NCBI GenBank assembly: GCA_003833135.1
Contig: QZLH01000942.1
Span: 1,695-26,706, forward strand
From: Oehlia diaphana
Lineage: Eukaryota; Glomeromycota; Glomeromycetes; Glomerales; Glomeraceae
Length of the DNA: 25,012 bases
Reading direction: 5' to 3'
This document shows positions 1-7,251 of the stretch, piece by piece. The notes under the pieces are model-generated. The model was not told the origin of the DNA and searched no databases. It was given only the letters and a program-made list of their open reading frames with translations. The first letter of the stretch is position 1. The number at the start of each line of letters is the position of its first letter. A program made the position numbers and the translations under genes.

Positions 1-195
1 GGCTATACTAATTTTCGCCCCTAGTTCCATTGATTCTGGCTTGTGAACCGGGTCCGATTGATCAACATCTGGAATTTTTTGATTTGTAATCAATTGTAAA
101 TCATCCGGATCCATGTCTTCTGTCGTCATTACATGGAATCCGAGCCAACTCCACATCGGATCTAATGTGAACCTGGGGCGAAAATTAGTATAGCC
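1..195. mobile_element. MITE with perfect 21-bp terminal inverted repeats
   Basis: Bases 1-21 (GGCTATACTAATTTTCGCCC then C) are the exact reverse complement of 175-195, and the match continues imperfectly inward for about ten bases. There is no coding capacity inside. The left end coincides with the window edge, so the target duplication cannot be read and the superfamily is unassigned. Confidence 0.75.
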
Positions 196-342
196 GATGA
201 TTCCATCATATATGTGTAACACTTTAATTCACATTTCCTATAACAAAAAACAATTTAATCCAATTTAATCCTAGTTTAATCATTTTTTTTTTTTTGTGGT
301 CATTAATTAATAGCGACAATTTCAGTATCATAATATGTGATG

Positions 343-716
343 TTATTTTTTTGCGAAGAATTTTATCAATTAACGTTAATAAAAAGAAAGATGATGGAAT
401 TATATTTTATCTTCAAGATGAGAAAATTGAAATAATAAATTAGGGGCGATTTTTTTTTTTCAAAAATATATATATATATATATTTTTGCAAAATATTTTC
501 ATTTTAGATACATCTATTGAGGAAGGCTTTCTTCAGAAGAAGATTGCTTCCAGTGAACTTAGTCTTTAAGAATTAATTAGTACTCATTATAATCATTTTT
601 AATTGAAAACAAAAAAGATTGGATGGAATAAATTTTAGCTTGATACATATAACAAGTTTTGAGAATAATTTTTTTTTGAAATTACAAAATTTTTGTACTG
701 AGTTGGTATCAGAAAT
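343..716 (+). pseudogene. Decayed BTB-BACK gene relic
   Basis: This is a remnant of the family intact downstream. Bases 351-450 match the end of exon 1 (TTGCGAAGAATTTTATCAA is identical to the intact genes) with an internal deletion. About 451-507 is the intron with its TAG acceptor, and 508 to about 716 is the start of exon 2 (BACK). It has lost the codons for EYDTSDIIKI, carries in-frame stops (GGATGGAATAA where intact genes read GGATGGAACAA), and stops matching before the TLDc part. No start codon or promoter survives. The similarity is read directly by eye. Confidence 0.8.
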
Positions 717-741
717 TACCTTTTCAGGCGCACTTGATTCT

Positions 742-1745
742 ATTAAACTCATGAATTCGCTCCCACGAAAGAGTAATTTGGGCCTTTTTCTTAGTTTGCG
801 ACATTTTCACGATATTCCTCCACTATTTTTACAACTTTGTTAGGAAAAGACGGAAAAGAGAAGCATGAGAGCACCTCTTCTTCCGAGCAGGATCTTCCTC
901 CACAGTCACCGATTAAAACTCTTCAGTTTATCTACACATCTATTCTATACCTTTCAACCGTATTAACCACTTCCTCTTCATCCAACTCATCTCCTAAACA
1001 TGCGCGATTTCTTTATCCAAAAATTATCGAAGAGCAATAACTTATTGCAGGTAAATTCGCGATAGTCTTCTTTGATTCATGTTATTCCCTTCGGTATAGG
1101 GATTGGAATCGAATCGAATCTTTTCAAGATTTTTCATATAGACGACCAACCTGACTTTGAATCAGTTTCTAATTTCAGCAAAAATAATCAGCACTTGGCC
1201 GGCATGAAAACTTACTTTGGAGTCAGGTTAACTTATATGTAATAAATTGCTGAGAATCGATTCACGAGAATCGATTTCACTATGTTTTGTCGATTTTCGA
1301 TTAATCGATTCCAATCCCTACTTCGGTAATCCATTTCCCAATTGTGGCGCTCTCGTTCTCATCGATGGAAATCGCTTCATCCTGGCTACTCTTCTTGAAA
1401 AAAGGATTCATCTAATTCTTTACGTCCTTAATAATGTTTTGTTTAGGAACCGGATGTATCATCTATTCCTTTCCTAACGATTGAATCTTTTGCGAAGTGA
1501 ACTTAATGTGAATTGATTTACCCTTTCTACACCTTCTACAGTCACACTTTTTTTCCAAACTACCCTTAAATCCTCTTCCGATCTGAACGTTGCGACAATA
1601 AGTGTCGAATCTTCCTCGAGCACACGTTTTCCATAACTCAAATCATAATTCTCAATCAAAAAACGCTCAAATATGGTGTTGGCATATCTGACGCAAAAAG
1701 AAGAGAAATTTAAGAATGGATACGTCGGTGTTATTTGTAGAAAAA
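742..1745 (-). pseudogene. Degraded coding sequence, unrecognised, split by a MITE
   Basis: The minus strand reads coding-like in pieces that need several frameshifts. About 1743 down to 1474 is open for some 90 codons without a convincing ATG (includes RYANTIFERFLIENYDLSYG). Further pieces lie near 1010-930 (GDELDEEEVVNTVERYRIDV), 880-830 and 825-742 (begins MSQTKKKAQITLSWERIHEF). The hAT-like MITE at 1097-1320 lies in the middle. The + strand also has short open stretches here, so the strand is uncertain. I do not recognise the protein; it may be a dead transposon ORF or a host gene. Confidence 0.25.
1097..1320. mobile_element. hAT-like MITE with 8-bp target duplication
   Basis: The 224-bp element starts TAGGGATTGGAATCGA and ends TCGATTCCAATCCCTA, its reverse complement. 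It is flanked on both sides by CTTCGGTA (1089-1096 and 1321-1328). TIRs of the T/CAGGG type plus an 8-bp duplication are the hAT hallmark. The interior is non-coding and rich in ATCGATT/GAATCGA motifs. A solo end of the same family occurs at 10561. Confidence 0.88.
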
Positions 1746-2290
1746 TTTAGTGATAAGTTGAAGGATATCTTTAACAATGTAGTTGGTATGACATAAACGT
1801 GATCTCACGTGCGACCGCAACTTTGACGATCGGCCGAAATTTAGTAACTAAACTCCCTTACATTATTAATTAGTGGTCGTACTATGAATCTATTATTGGA
1901 AAATAAGTTTTATCTGATGTTTAATAGAAAAAAAAGTGGCATTGGATATATTTTGATTACCTCAAATCACCTCATTTTCCTGAGATCTAATTCGTTCCCC
2001 AAAAATCTTCCGTTGCCATTTTTGCCATTTTGAGTCCAATCGTGTGCTAAAATTTTTGCTGCGCCGGCCGGAAAACGATAGCAACAAAAAAATTCCCAAG
2101 AAACTGAAATATCCAAAGCGCAGAAAAAAGACCTCCACTATCGAAAAGTAGATTTTGTCTGATTATTCCTAATCCTGTGTATGTACTTTACGTCAATTTT
2201 TGTTAGTGTTGCACCTCGCCTTGGCTTTTTTTTGGTCGTCACTATTTATTATTATAGTAAAGACAAGAAGGACTATTGCTTCCAAACTCG
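1746..2290. other. Intergenic, nothing recognised
   Basis: AT-rich spacer between the degraded region and the promoter of BTB gene 1. It holds a CACGTG at 1808-1813 and a GC-rich GCGCCGGCCGG patch near 2061. I see no ORF, TIR pair or RNA gene. From about 2258 (AGTAAAGACAAGA) it matches the distal promoter of genes 3 and 4. Confidence 0.5.
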
Positions 2291-2297
2291 TAAAATA

Positions 2298-2423
2298 ATC
2301 ACGTGATTAGATTTTTTAATTACCAAATAAATCATTGATAGAATACTTAAGTAGTTCAATAAATATTCTGTATTTTTTATTTCTTATTCTTCATTTCTCT
2401 GAAAAATACGAAATTCGAAAATA
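2298..2423 (+). promoter_or_regulatory. Conserved promoter/5'UTR of BTB gene 1 with CACGTG box
   Basis: Contains the palindrome ATCACGTGAT (2298-2307) followed by TAG, an ATTACCAAATAAATCA block, a T-rich tract and a 5'UTR block (AAAATACGAAATTCGAAAAT) directly before the ATG. The same order occurs before genes 3 and 4. CACGTG is the classical E-box/G-box site of bHLH factors; that one binds here is inference. Confidence 0.6.
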
Positions 2424-3931
2424 ATGTATGATAATAAATTTTTACCAAAATTATCTCAAAATTTACTTGAAATTTTAGAAGATAATGAATTTTATGATAT
2501 TACCATTGAAGTTGGTAATGACCCTTACGTGAAAATTTTCCGCGCTCACATGGTCATTTTAAATTATCGTTCTCCTTATTTGCGAAAAATTTTATCATAC
2601 AGCGTTAATGAAAAGAGGGATAATGGAACTTTGACACATGTTAAATTGCCAAATATTTTACCTGAAATTTTTCAAATGATATTGAGGTGAGAGTTGGAAT
2701 AATAATTATGACGACTTTTTCTTTAAAAAAAGAAAATATATAATTATATGCTTACGGAAAAAATTTAAATAGATACATTTATGGAGGAAGACTTTCTTTG
2801 GAAGAATATGATACTTCGGATATTATTAAAATATTGGTTGCTTCTAGTGAACTTAATCTTCAAGAATTAATTACTCATCTACAATTATTTTTGATTGAAA
2901 ACAAAAAGGATTGGATGGAACAAAATTTTAACTTAATATATAAAACAAGTTTTGAAAATAATTCTTTCTTGAAATTACGAAATTTTTGTACTGAATTGAT
3001 GTCAAAAGAACCAGAAAAAGTATTTAATTCAATCGATTTTATTTCACTTTCAGAAAATTGTTTGATTTCTCTTATTCAGCATGATAATTTTCAAATGAGT
3101 GATATTCAAGTTTGGGAACGTATACTTAAATGGGGCATCGCTCAAAATCCCGAACTTTCTTCAGATCCTTCAAGTTATTTAAAAGATGATTTCAATACTT
3201 TAAAGAATAATTTACAGCAATTTATTCCTTTAATTAAATTCTACAATTTGACTCCAAATGAATTTGCAGATAAAGTATATCCATATAAAAAGATCATACC
3301 CAAAGAATTGCGAGATAAATTAATTAAAGATTTTATAATTCAACCAAATAACAAACCGGAACCAAAGACGATAACAAAAGAAATTAATATGAAATGTATT
3401 GATTCAAGAATTATTACATTCCAACATGCTGAATTAATCTCGAAATGGATTGATAAATTAGAAATTACCGATAAATTCAAAATTTTGTACGAATTTAAAT
3501 TAATCCTTCGTGGATCCCGTGACGGATTTTCATTCCGTAAATTTCATGAGATCTGTGATAATAAACCTCGCACTGTATCAATTATTAAAGTGAAAGATAG
3601 TAATGAAATTCTTGGAGGATATAATCCGATTGTATGGGAATCTAATCATGATGTATTTGGCACTACTAAGGATAGTTTTATATTCTCTTTTAAGAATAAA
3701 GAAAATATTGAAAATTATGTTTTAAGTCGTGTAAGGAATGAAATTTATGCTATATATAATCATATTGATGGCGGTCCGTTATTTGGATGTGGTGACTTAT
3801 TTTTATATGGAAAATATGGCTATGATAGGAGTTGTTGTTATTATTCTGGATATTATGAAAAATTAATTAGAGAAACTAAAGACCATTTTTCCGTAGAAGA
3901 ATATGAAATATTTCAAATTTTGAAAGAATGA
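2424..3931 (+). CDS. BTB-BACK-TLDc domain protein, gene 1 (intact, 473 aa)
   Basis: Exon 1 is 2424-2686, the intron 2687-2772 (86 nt, GTGAGA...TAG, phase 2) and exon 2 2773-3931. Splicing rebuilds an Arg codon and joins QMIL-R to YIYGGRLSLEEYD. Residues about 1-95 are a BTB/POZ domain (FYDITIEVG, FRAHMVILNYRSPYLRKIL), about 97-230 a BACK-like helical region (NFCTEL, VWERILKWGIAQNP), and about 298-470 a TLDc domain (LILRGSRDGFS, FHEICD, GGYNPIVW, FSVEEYEIFQI). BTB-BACK proteins usually dimerise and serve as Cullin-3 adaptors; TLDc domains occur in oxidation-resistance and V-ATPase-interacting proteins. The actual target here is unknown. The ATG is shared by all four paralogues and follows a conserved 5'UTR. 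Differences from its paralogues include SPYLRKILSYS and the loops around WESNHDVFG. Confidence 0.93.
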
Positions 3932-4310
3932 TTAATATTTTAATAATTAGTAAGGATACTAGTGTATTCCTCATGATACATATATATAATATTATTAATT
4001 ATTACGAAATAAAAAAAAATTTTTTTTACAGGCTTCTTTTGTTTAATAAAATTCTACTTTTCAAGAATAAATCAATTGTTATTAATCGTAGGAATAGTTG
4101 AATAAATTTGTTCTTATAATAATGTTCATGTATGAATTGATAATTGGTTTAACTGATTAGTATTCCAAAATGTAATGTCTAAAGTTATTCCTCGTTGTGA
4201 AAAATTCATAATTGATGATAATTTTTTTGGTTCTCTTTAACAAATAAATGGATTTACCTTTTTTATCTTTTTTCCAGAACTCTTGTGAGTGTTTAAGTAA
4301 GCTGTGTCTA
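3932..4310 (+). other. 3' flank of gene 1, conserved between paralogues
   Basis: Two blocks recur after the genes. Block A (4029-4097) starts CAGGCTTCTTTTGTTTAATA after a T-run and includes an AATAAA-like signal. Block B (about 4220-4300) contains CTTTTTTCCAG then AACTCTTGTGAG. Both look like polypyrimidine-AG splice acceptors but have no conserved reading frame, so they are probably 3'UTR or downstream sequence copied with the gene. Confidence 0.5.
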
Positions 4311-4384
4311 GAAATGTGTCGAGTTAGATAAATCACGTGACCAACCTTCGGTCGAAAGATTTCTCAATTCTGCACTTACTGAAG

Positions 4385-4568
4385 CACCAAAACTATCTAA
4401 AATGTTAGATGATGTATAACCATTGTAATAGTAATGTTCCTTACGTAAAAATATTTTGTTTCGTGTGGCCATTTTAAATTATCATTCTACTTAATTGCGA
4501 AAACTTTCTTATCAGTTTACCAAATATTATACCTAACTGAATGATATTGAGATAAGAAAATTGAAATA
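4385..4568 (+). pseudogene. Relic of a BTB exon 1, with ruined promoter
   Basis: Matches exon 1 in pieces: CCAAAACTATCTAAAATG, then GATGTATAACCATTG, TTCCTTACGTAAAAATATTT, GTGGCCATTTTAAATTATCA, TTGCGAAAACTTTCTTATCA, ending ACCAAATATTATACC and ATGATATTGAGATAAGAAAA at the old splice donor. Several deletions remove the frame. Upstream, 4332-4341 holds ATCACGTGAC followed by CTTCGGTCGAAAG, a remnant of the family promoter. The matching exon 2 relic is at 5708-5796; about 1.1 kb of foreign sequence now separates them. Confidence 0.72.
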
Positions 4569-4577
4569 AATAATTTC

Positions 4578-4631
<54 letters not shown>

Positions 4632-4653
4632 NAAAACCCCCCCCCCCCCCCCC
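4578..4653. repeat. Homopolymer block T16-A38-N-A4-C17
   Basis: T at 4578-4593, A at 4594-4631, an ambiguous base at 4632, A at 4633-4636, C at 4637-4653. The only N of the window sits here. A T-run joined to an A-run also occurs at 5457-5507, on the other side of the MAP65-like fragment. This may be a true foldback or, more likely given the N and the C-run, an assembly or gap-filling artefact. Confidence 0.85.
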
Positions 4654-4686
4654 TTAAATTTTTTTTTTGTTTTAAATATTACCAAC

Positions 4687-5213
4687 CTCTTTTAACGTAT
4701 TTCGGATAATCATAAGTCTATCACGCGTGGCATTATTAACTTCATAACTTAATAGAGCAGCTTGATCAATTAGTATATCGACTTTTCGACCAAATATATG
4801 ACAATATTCTTCAATTTCGGACTATCAAAAGTTATTTTCGAAAAGATTTTCCGAGTTTGATTAGTATAGTGTATTTAAGGAAAAAAATAGATTGAAATGT
4901 CAAAAAAAAGATAAATTTTACTTACGAGAATATCTTCTATTTCAGCAGTAAGAGTTGACTTCCATAAAATTTGTTCTTGAATAAGTTTATCAAACTCTGT
5001 CAAGATTCCCTAACAAACCGGTTTAAAGAAATAAGTACAAGGTACTTGATGGAAACCAACGAAAATAGGACAACGGCCCCTTTTACTTACCTGTAGTTTT
5101 TCTCGAGCCCACTCTCCTTGATCTGAATAGTCTTTACCCGAATATTCATTTACGACACGATATTCTTGCCATAATGATTTTAGCTGGTCAATTTTGAAGT
5201 GAAGGGCGTCCAT
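4687..5213 (-). CDS. 5' fragment of a MAP65/Ase1/PRC1-like gene (partial)
   Basis: Three exons, all phase 0 with good splice sites: 5091-5213 (ATG at 5213; donor GTAAGT; 41 codons), 4926-5009 (28 codons, donor GTAAGT) and about 4687-4821 (45 codons). Introns are 81 and 104 nt. The roughly 114 residues are helical and acidic: LHFKIDQLKSLWQEY, then TEFDKLIQEQILWKS, AEIEDILSEIEEYCHIFG. The pattern of Leu-x-x-Leu-Trp-x-Glu, a spacer, a long helix and Ile-x-x-x-Cys resembles the N-terminal dimerisation rod of PRC1/Ase1/MAP65, which cross-links antiparallel microtubules in the spindle midzone. The identification is by pattern only. After 4687 the frame ends (a weak GTTGGT donor or VGNI-stop) and the poly-C/poly-A block begins, so most of the gene is missing. 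Confidence 0.5.
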
Positions 5214-5456
5214 ATTACTCTTTATGTGAGGGTATTTTTTATATACTTTTGTTTATTAAAAAAAAAAAATGGGGTTTTGAATCCCGTAGGTTTTCTAATT
5301 ATTCTATGTAAGTTATTAAGACAATTTAGATAAAATGAAGTGGTTATGAAATAAATTGTGTAAAGGAGAAAGAGAAAAAATAATAAAACTTTTAGAAAAG
5401 AGATGATTATAAGAAAGGAATTAAATTATAAATAAATTTGGCGATGATGATGATTG

Positions 5457-5507
<51 letters not shown>
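5457..5507. repeat. Poly-T/poly-A junction (T15-A36)
   Basis: T at 5457-5471 followed directly by A at 5472-5507. Together with the similar block at 4578-4653 it brackets the minus-strand MAP65-like fragment. The sequence from 5214 to 5456 is otherwise featureless AT-rich DNA upstream of that fragment's ATG. Confidence 0.85.
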
Positions 5508-5509
<2 letters not shown>

Positions 5510-5707
5510 ATAATTATAAGGGAAGGGCAGTGGCTTATCTTAGTTAATATTAGTTTCGTAAATATGAAGGAGGTAAGATTTTTTTAGCCAAAAATATTTA
5601 ATTATAAATATAATACTAGTTACAACCAATAAAAATGTTTAATTTTGTGTCACGTAAGATTTTGCCATCCTCTAAAATATTAGCTAATATATGTCATGGC
5701 CCTAATA

Positions 5708-5796
5708 AAATCTTTGCTAGTTTTGCTAGTTGAAATTAGTCTCCAAGAATTAATCTTTAAATAAGTTTTATAATAGCACTTCCTTGAAATTAAAAT
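5708..5796 (+). pseudogene. Relic of BTB-BACK exon 2
   Basis: TTGCTAGTTGAAATTAGTCT, CCAAGAATTAAT and then AAATAAGTTTTATAATAG, CTTCCTTGAAATTAAAATTT follow exon 2 of the intact genes with a deletion in the middle. It ends exactly where the TIR of the next MITE begins (5797), so the insertion probably cut it. It pairs with the exon 1 relic at 4385-4568. Confidence 0.62.
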
Positions 5797-5994
5797 TTAC
5801 AAACCTGACGCTCACAATTCCTGACAAATCATAATCTCGAAAACTAACTTAAATCCCAAAATTACGTAAATCCACTTTTAAAATACTAACTATTACGTCA
5901 TTATAATGTAGTAATTGTCAGGAGGATAATAAGTTTCGTGATAATGAATGTAGGAACAACGTGGTTTAATTTTTTGTATTATGATTTGTCAGGA

Positions 5995-6384
5995 CCCTAT
6001 AAAAAATTTTATCCGTTATCTCTCTAAAAACTCTGTAAAAATGCGCTTTTCACGGATCTATTCACGGAAAATGTAATAATTCGATAAGTTTAATGATATA
6101 AGGTTATTAATTCCGGAAATATGAGCCTTTTATGGGGGTCGTCTAAAGCCGTGTTCGATCACGTGAATTTTCATAGTAGGGTGTTATGAATAGGAATGTG
6201 ACAAATAATTTTTCACAACTCGAAAAATTCTCTGTCCCCAGGATAAATAGTAAAAATGGAAACTGTGATGTGATGGGTAAGGCGACAAATAATTTAATGT
6301 CACGTGATCGAACACGGTTTTAGACGTTCCCCTTTTATGGAATAAAGATGAAATATAAAAAATGGATCGTCTTTTTTTACAGGG
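5995..6384 (+). mobile_element. Middle nested MITE (CCCTRTAAAAAAT family)
   Basis: Starts CCCTATAAAAAATTTTATCC and ends GGATCGTCTTTTTTTACAGGG. A second member lies in the opposite orientation at 16002-16193, and its ends match in the corresponding order. It sits inside the right TIR of the CCTGAC-family MITE. Without its own inner insertion it is about 185 bp, close to the 192 bp of the other copy. The interior carries repeated CACGGA motifs. The target duplication is too short to fix (possibly GA). Confidence 0.72.
6136..6330. mobile_element. Inner nested MITE with 8-10 bp target duplication
   Basis: About 195 bp, with ends GGGTCGTCTAAAGCCGTGTT then CGATCACGTGA and, in reverse, GGAACGTCTAAAACCGTGTT then CGATCACGTGA: some 31 bp with three mismatches. 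It is flanked by CCTTTTATGG at 6126-6135 and 6331-6340. Because terminal G/C bases overlap the repeat, the true duplication may be 8 to 10 bp, compatible with a MULE or hAT origin. Each end brings a CACGTG palindrome. Confidence 0.85.
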
Positions 6385-6494
6385 GATTGTGAGCTCGGGA
6401 TTGTGTTGTAACAGGATTCTGATCGTTGAGATTTCGGTAAAACCCTATTTCCAACTAAAATGAGTACTGCAAATGAACCTTCAAAAGTGTATAT

Positions 6495-6706
6495 TTAAAG
6501 TAATGATATCATTGTGTGATGAGGATTAATAATAGTAGGTGGATGATCAATGTTCATCTGTTCGTGTTCATTGATAATTGGGTGTTTATTATTAGTATCA
6601 CGTGATGTCAAATCAGGAAGAGGATTTTCGTCAGTATCCATATTATCTGAGGGAAAAATATTATCTATTTTTTCCATGTCATCTTCTATATGAACAGCTC
6701 TAATTT
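6495..6706 (-). other. Orphan acidic coding-like stretch
   Basis: The minus strand is open for about 70 codons from a TAA near 6709 to the stop at 6495 (YPSKIRAVHIEDDMEKIDN, then NMDTDENPLPDLTSRDT and Pro/His/Asn-rich sequence). An in-frame ATG lies at 6675-6677. Acidic low-complexity composition and a possible acceptor (TATCCTAG) just upstream would suit the last exon of a gene, but I find no convincing partner exon. Unrecognised. Confidence 0.28.
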
Positions 6707-6926
6707 TACTAGGATATTATCTATATTTTTTGCAATTTTAGTTTTGGAGCAAGTATTGTGACTCATTTTTTATATGTAACTCACGTCGGAGAATTCAAAA
6801 ATTTAATTATTTAGAAATGTTAACTAGTCTGAAAAAAAGTTTTTCTAATAAAGTTCTTTAGTGAAATTTTTGGTCAAAGGATCGACCGATCTCCAACTGA
6901 GAGTCAGAGTAATTATTCGTAAATAA

Positions 6927-6936
6927 ATCGCGTGTT
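6927..6936 (+). promoter_or_regulatory. Mutated CACGTG box of BTB gene 2
   Basis: ATTCGTAAATAAATCGCGTG here aligns with the sequence ending at the CACGTG of gene 4 (CTCGTAAATTGATCACGTG) and of gene 1 (CTCGTAAAATAATCACGTG). The core is CGCGTG, one base off. The homology stops five bases later at a MITE. Confidence 0.5.
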
Positions 6937-6938
6937 TA

Positions 6939-7112
6939 GGGCACTGTCAGATATTACCTAATATCACTTTAATATAAGAGCTTACTCCCCCTCCCCTAGG
7001 TAAGATATATTATATATATAATTCCTTATATAGTATTATATGTAACCTAAGATCTTTAGTTACCCCCCTCCCCCTAAAATATTGGGTAATATCTGATTAT
7101 CTGATAGCACCC
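6939..7112. mobile_element. MITE in the gene 2 promoter
   Basis: The left end GGGCACTGTCAGATATTACC mirrors the right end, which reads in reverse GGGTGCTATCAGATAATCAG then ATATTACCC. It is 174 bp with an interior of C-rich and TATATA stretches and a strong CCCCCTCCCC feature on both sides. It lies 139 bp before the gene 2 ATG, between the degenerate E-box and the proximal promoter. No clear target duplication is visible. Confidence 0.65.
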
Positions 7113-7162
7113 AATATGCCTTTTAGTATTTATTTTCAAATATTTATTTAGTTCAAATATTC

Positions 7163-7166
<4 letters not shown>

Positions 7167-7214
<48 letters not shown>
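7167..7214. repeat. Poly-T tract (48 T) in gene 2 promoter
   Basis: An uninterrupted T-run ends 37 bp before the ATG. Genes 1, 3 and 4 have shorter, interrupted T-rich stretches at the same place. It may be a real expansion or a sequencing/assembly length artefact; long poly-dA:dT tracts exclude nucleosomes. Confidence 0.85.
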
Positions 7215-7251
7215 CATTCTTCGTTTCTCTAAAATACGAAATTCGAAAATA

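Larger units (their letters stand above)
5797..6411. mobile_element. Outer MITE of a nested set (TTACAA / CCTGAC family), copy A
   Basis: The left end reads TTACAAACCTGACGCTCACA then ATTCCTGACAAATCATAATC. The right end, read in reverse, is TTACAACACAATCCCGAGCT then CACAATCCTGACAAATCATA. A second copy of the same family at 9746-9968 lacks the insertion and shows the original length of 223 bp. Here the right TIR is split by another MITE (5995-6384). The target duplication is not clear. Confidence 0.78.

Noticed and set aside
619..843. 74-codon + strand ORF as a gene
   Set aside because: Its first half is the BACK relic in a shifted context and its start is not conserved.
1330..1477. + strand reading GALVLIDGNRFILATLLE resembling an NYN motif
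   Set aside because: It only loosely matches the NYN remnant at 16292, lacks the upstream GVD motif and WFW, and the minus strand has equal coding character.
4578..4653. Telomere or centromere sequence
   Set aside because: It is a plain homopolymer series with an N and no telomeric unit.
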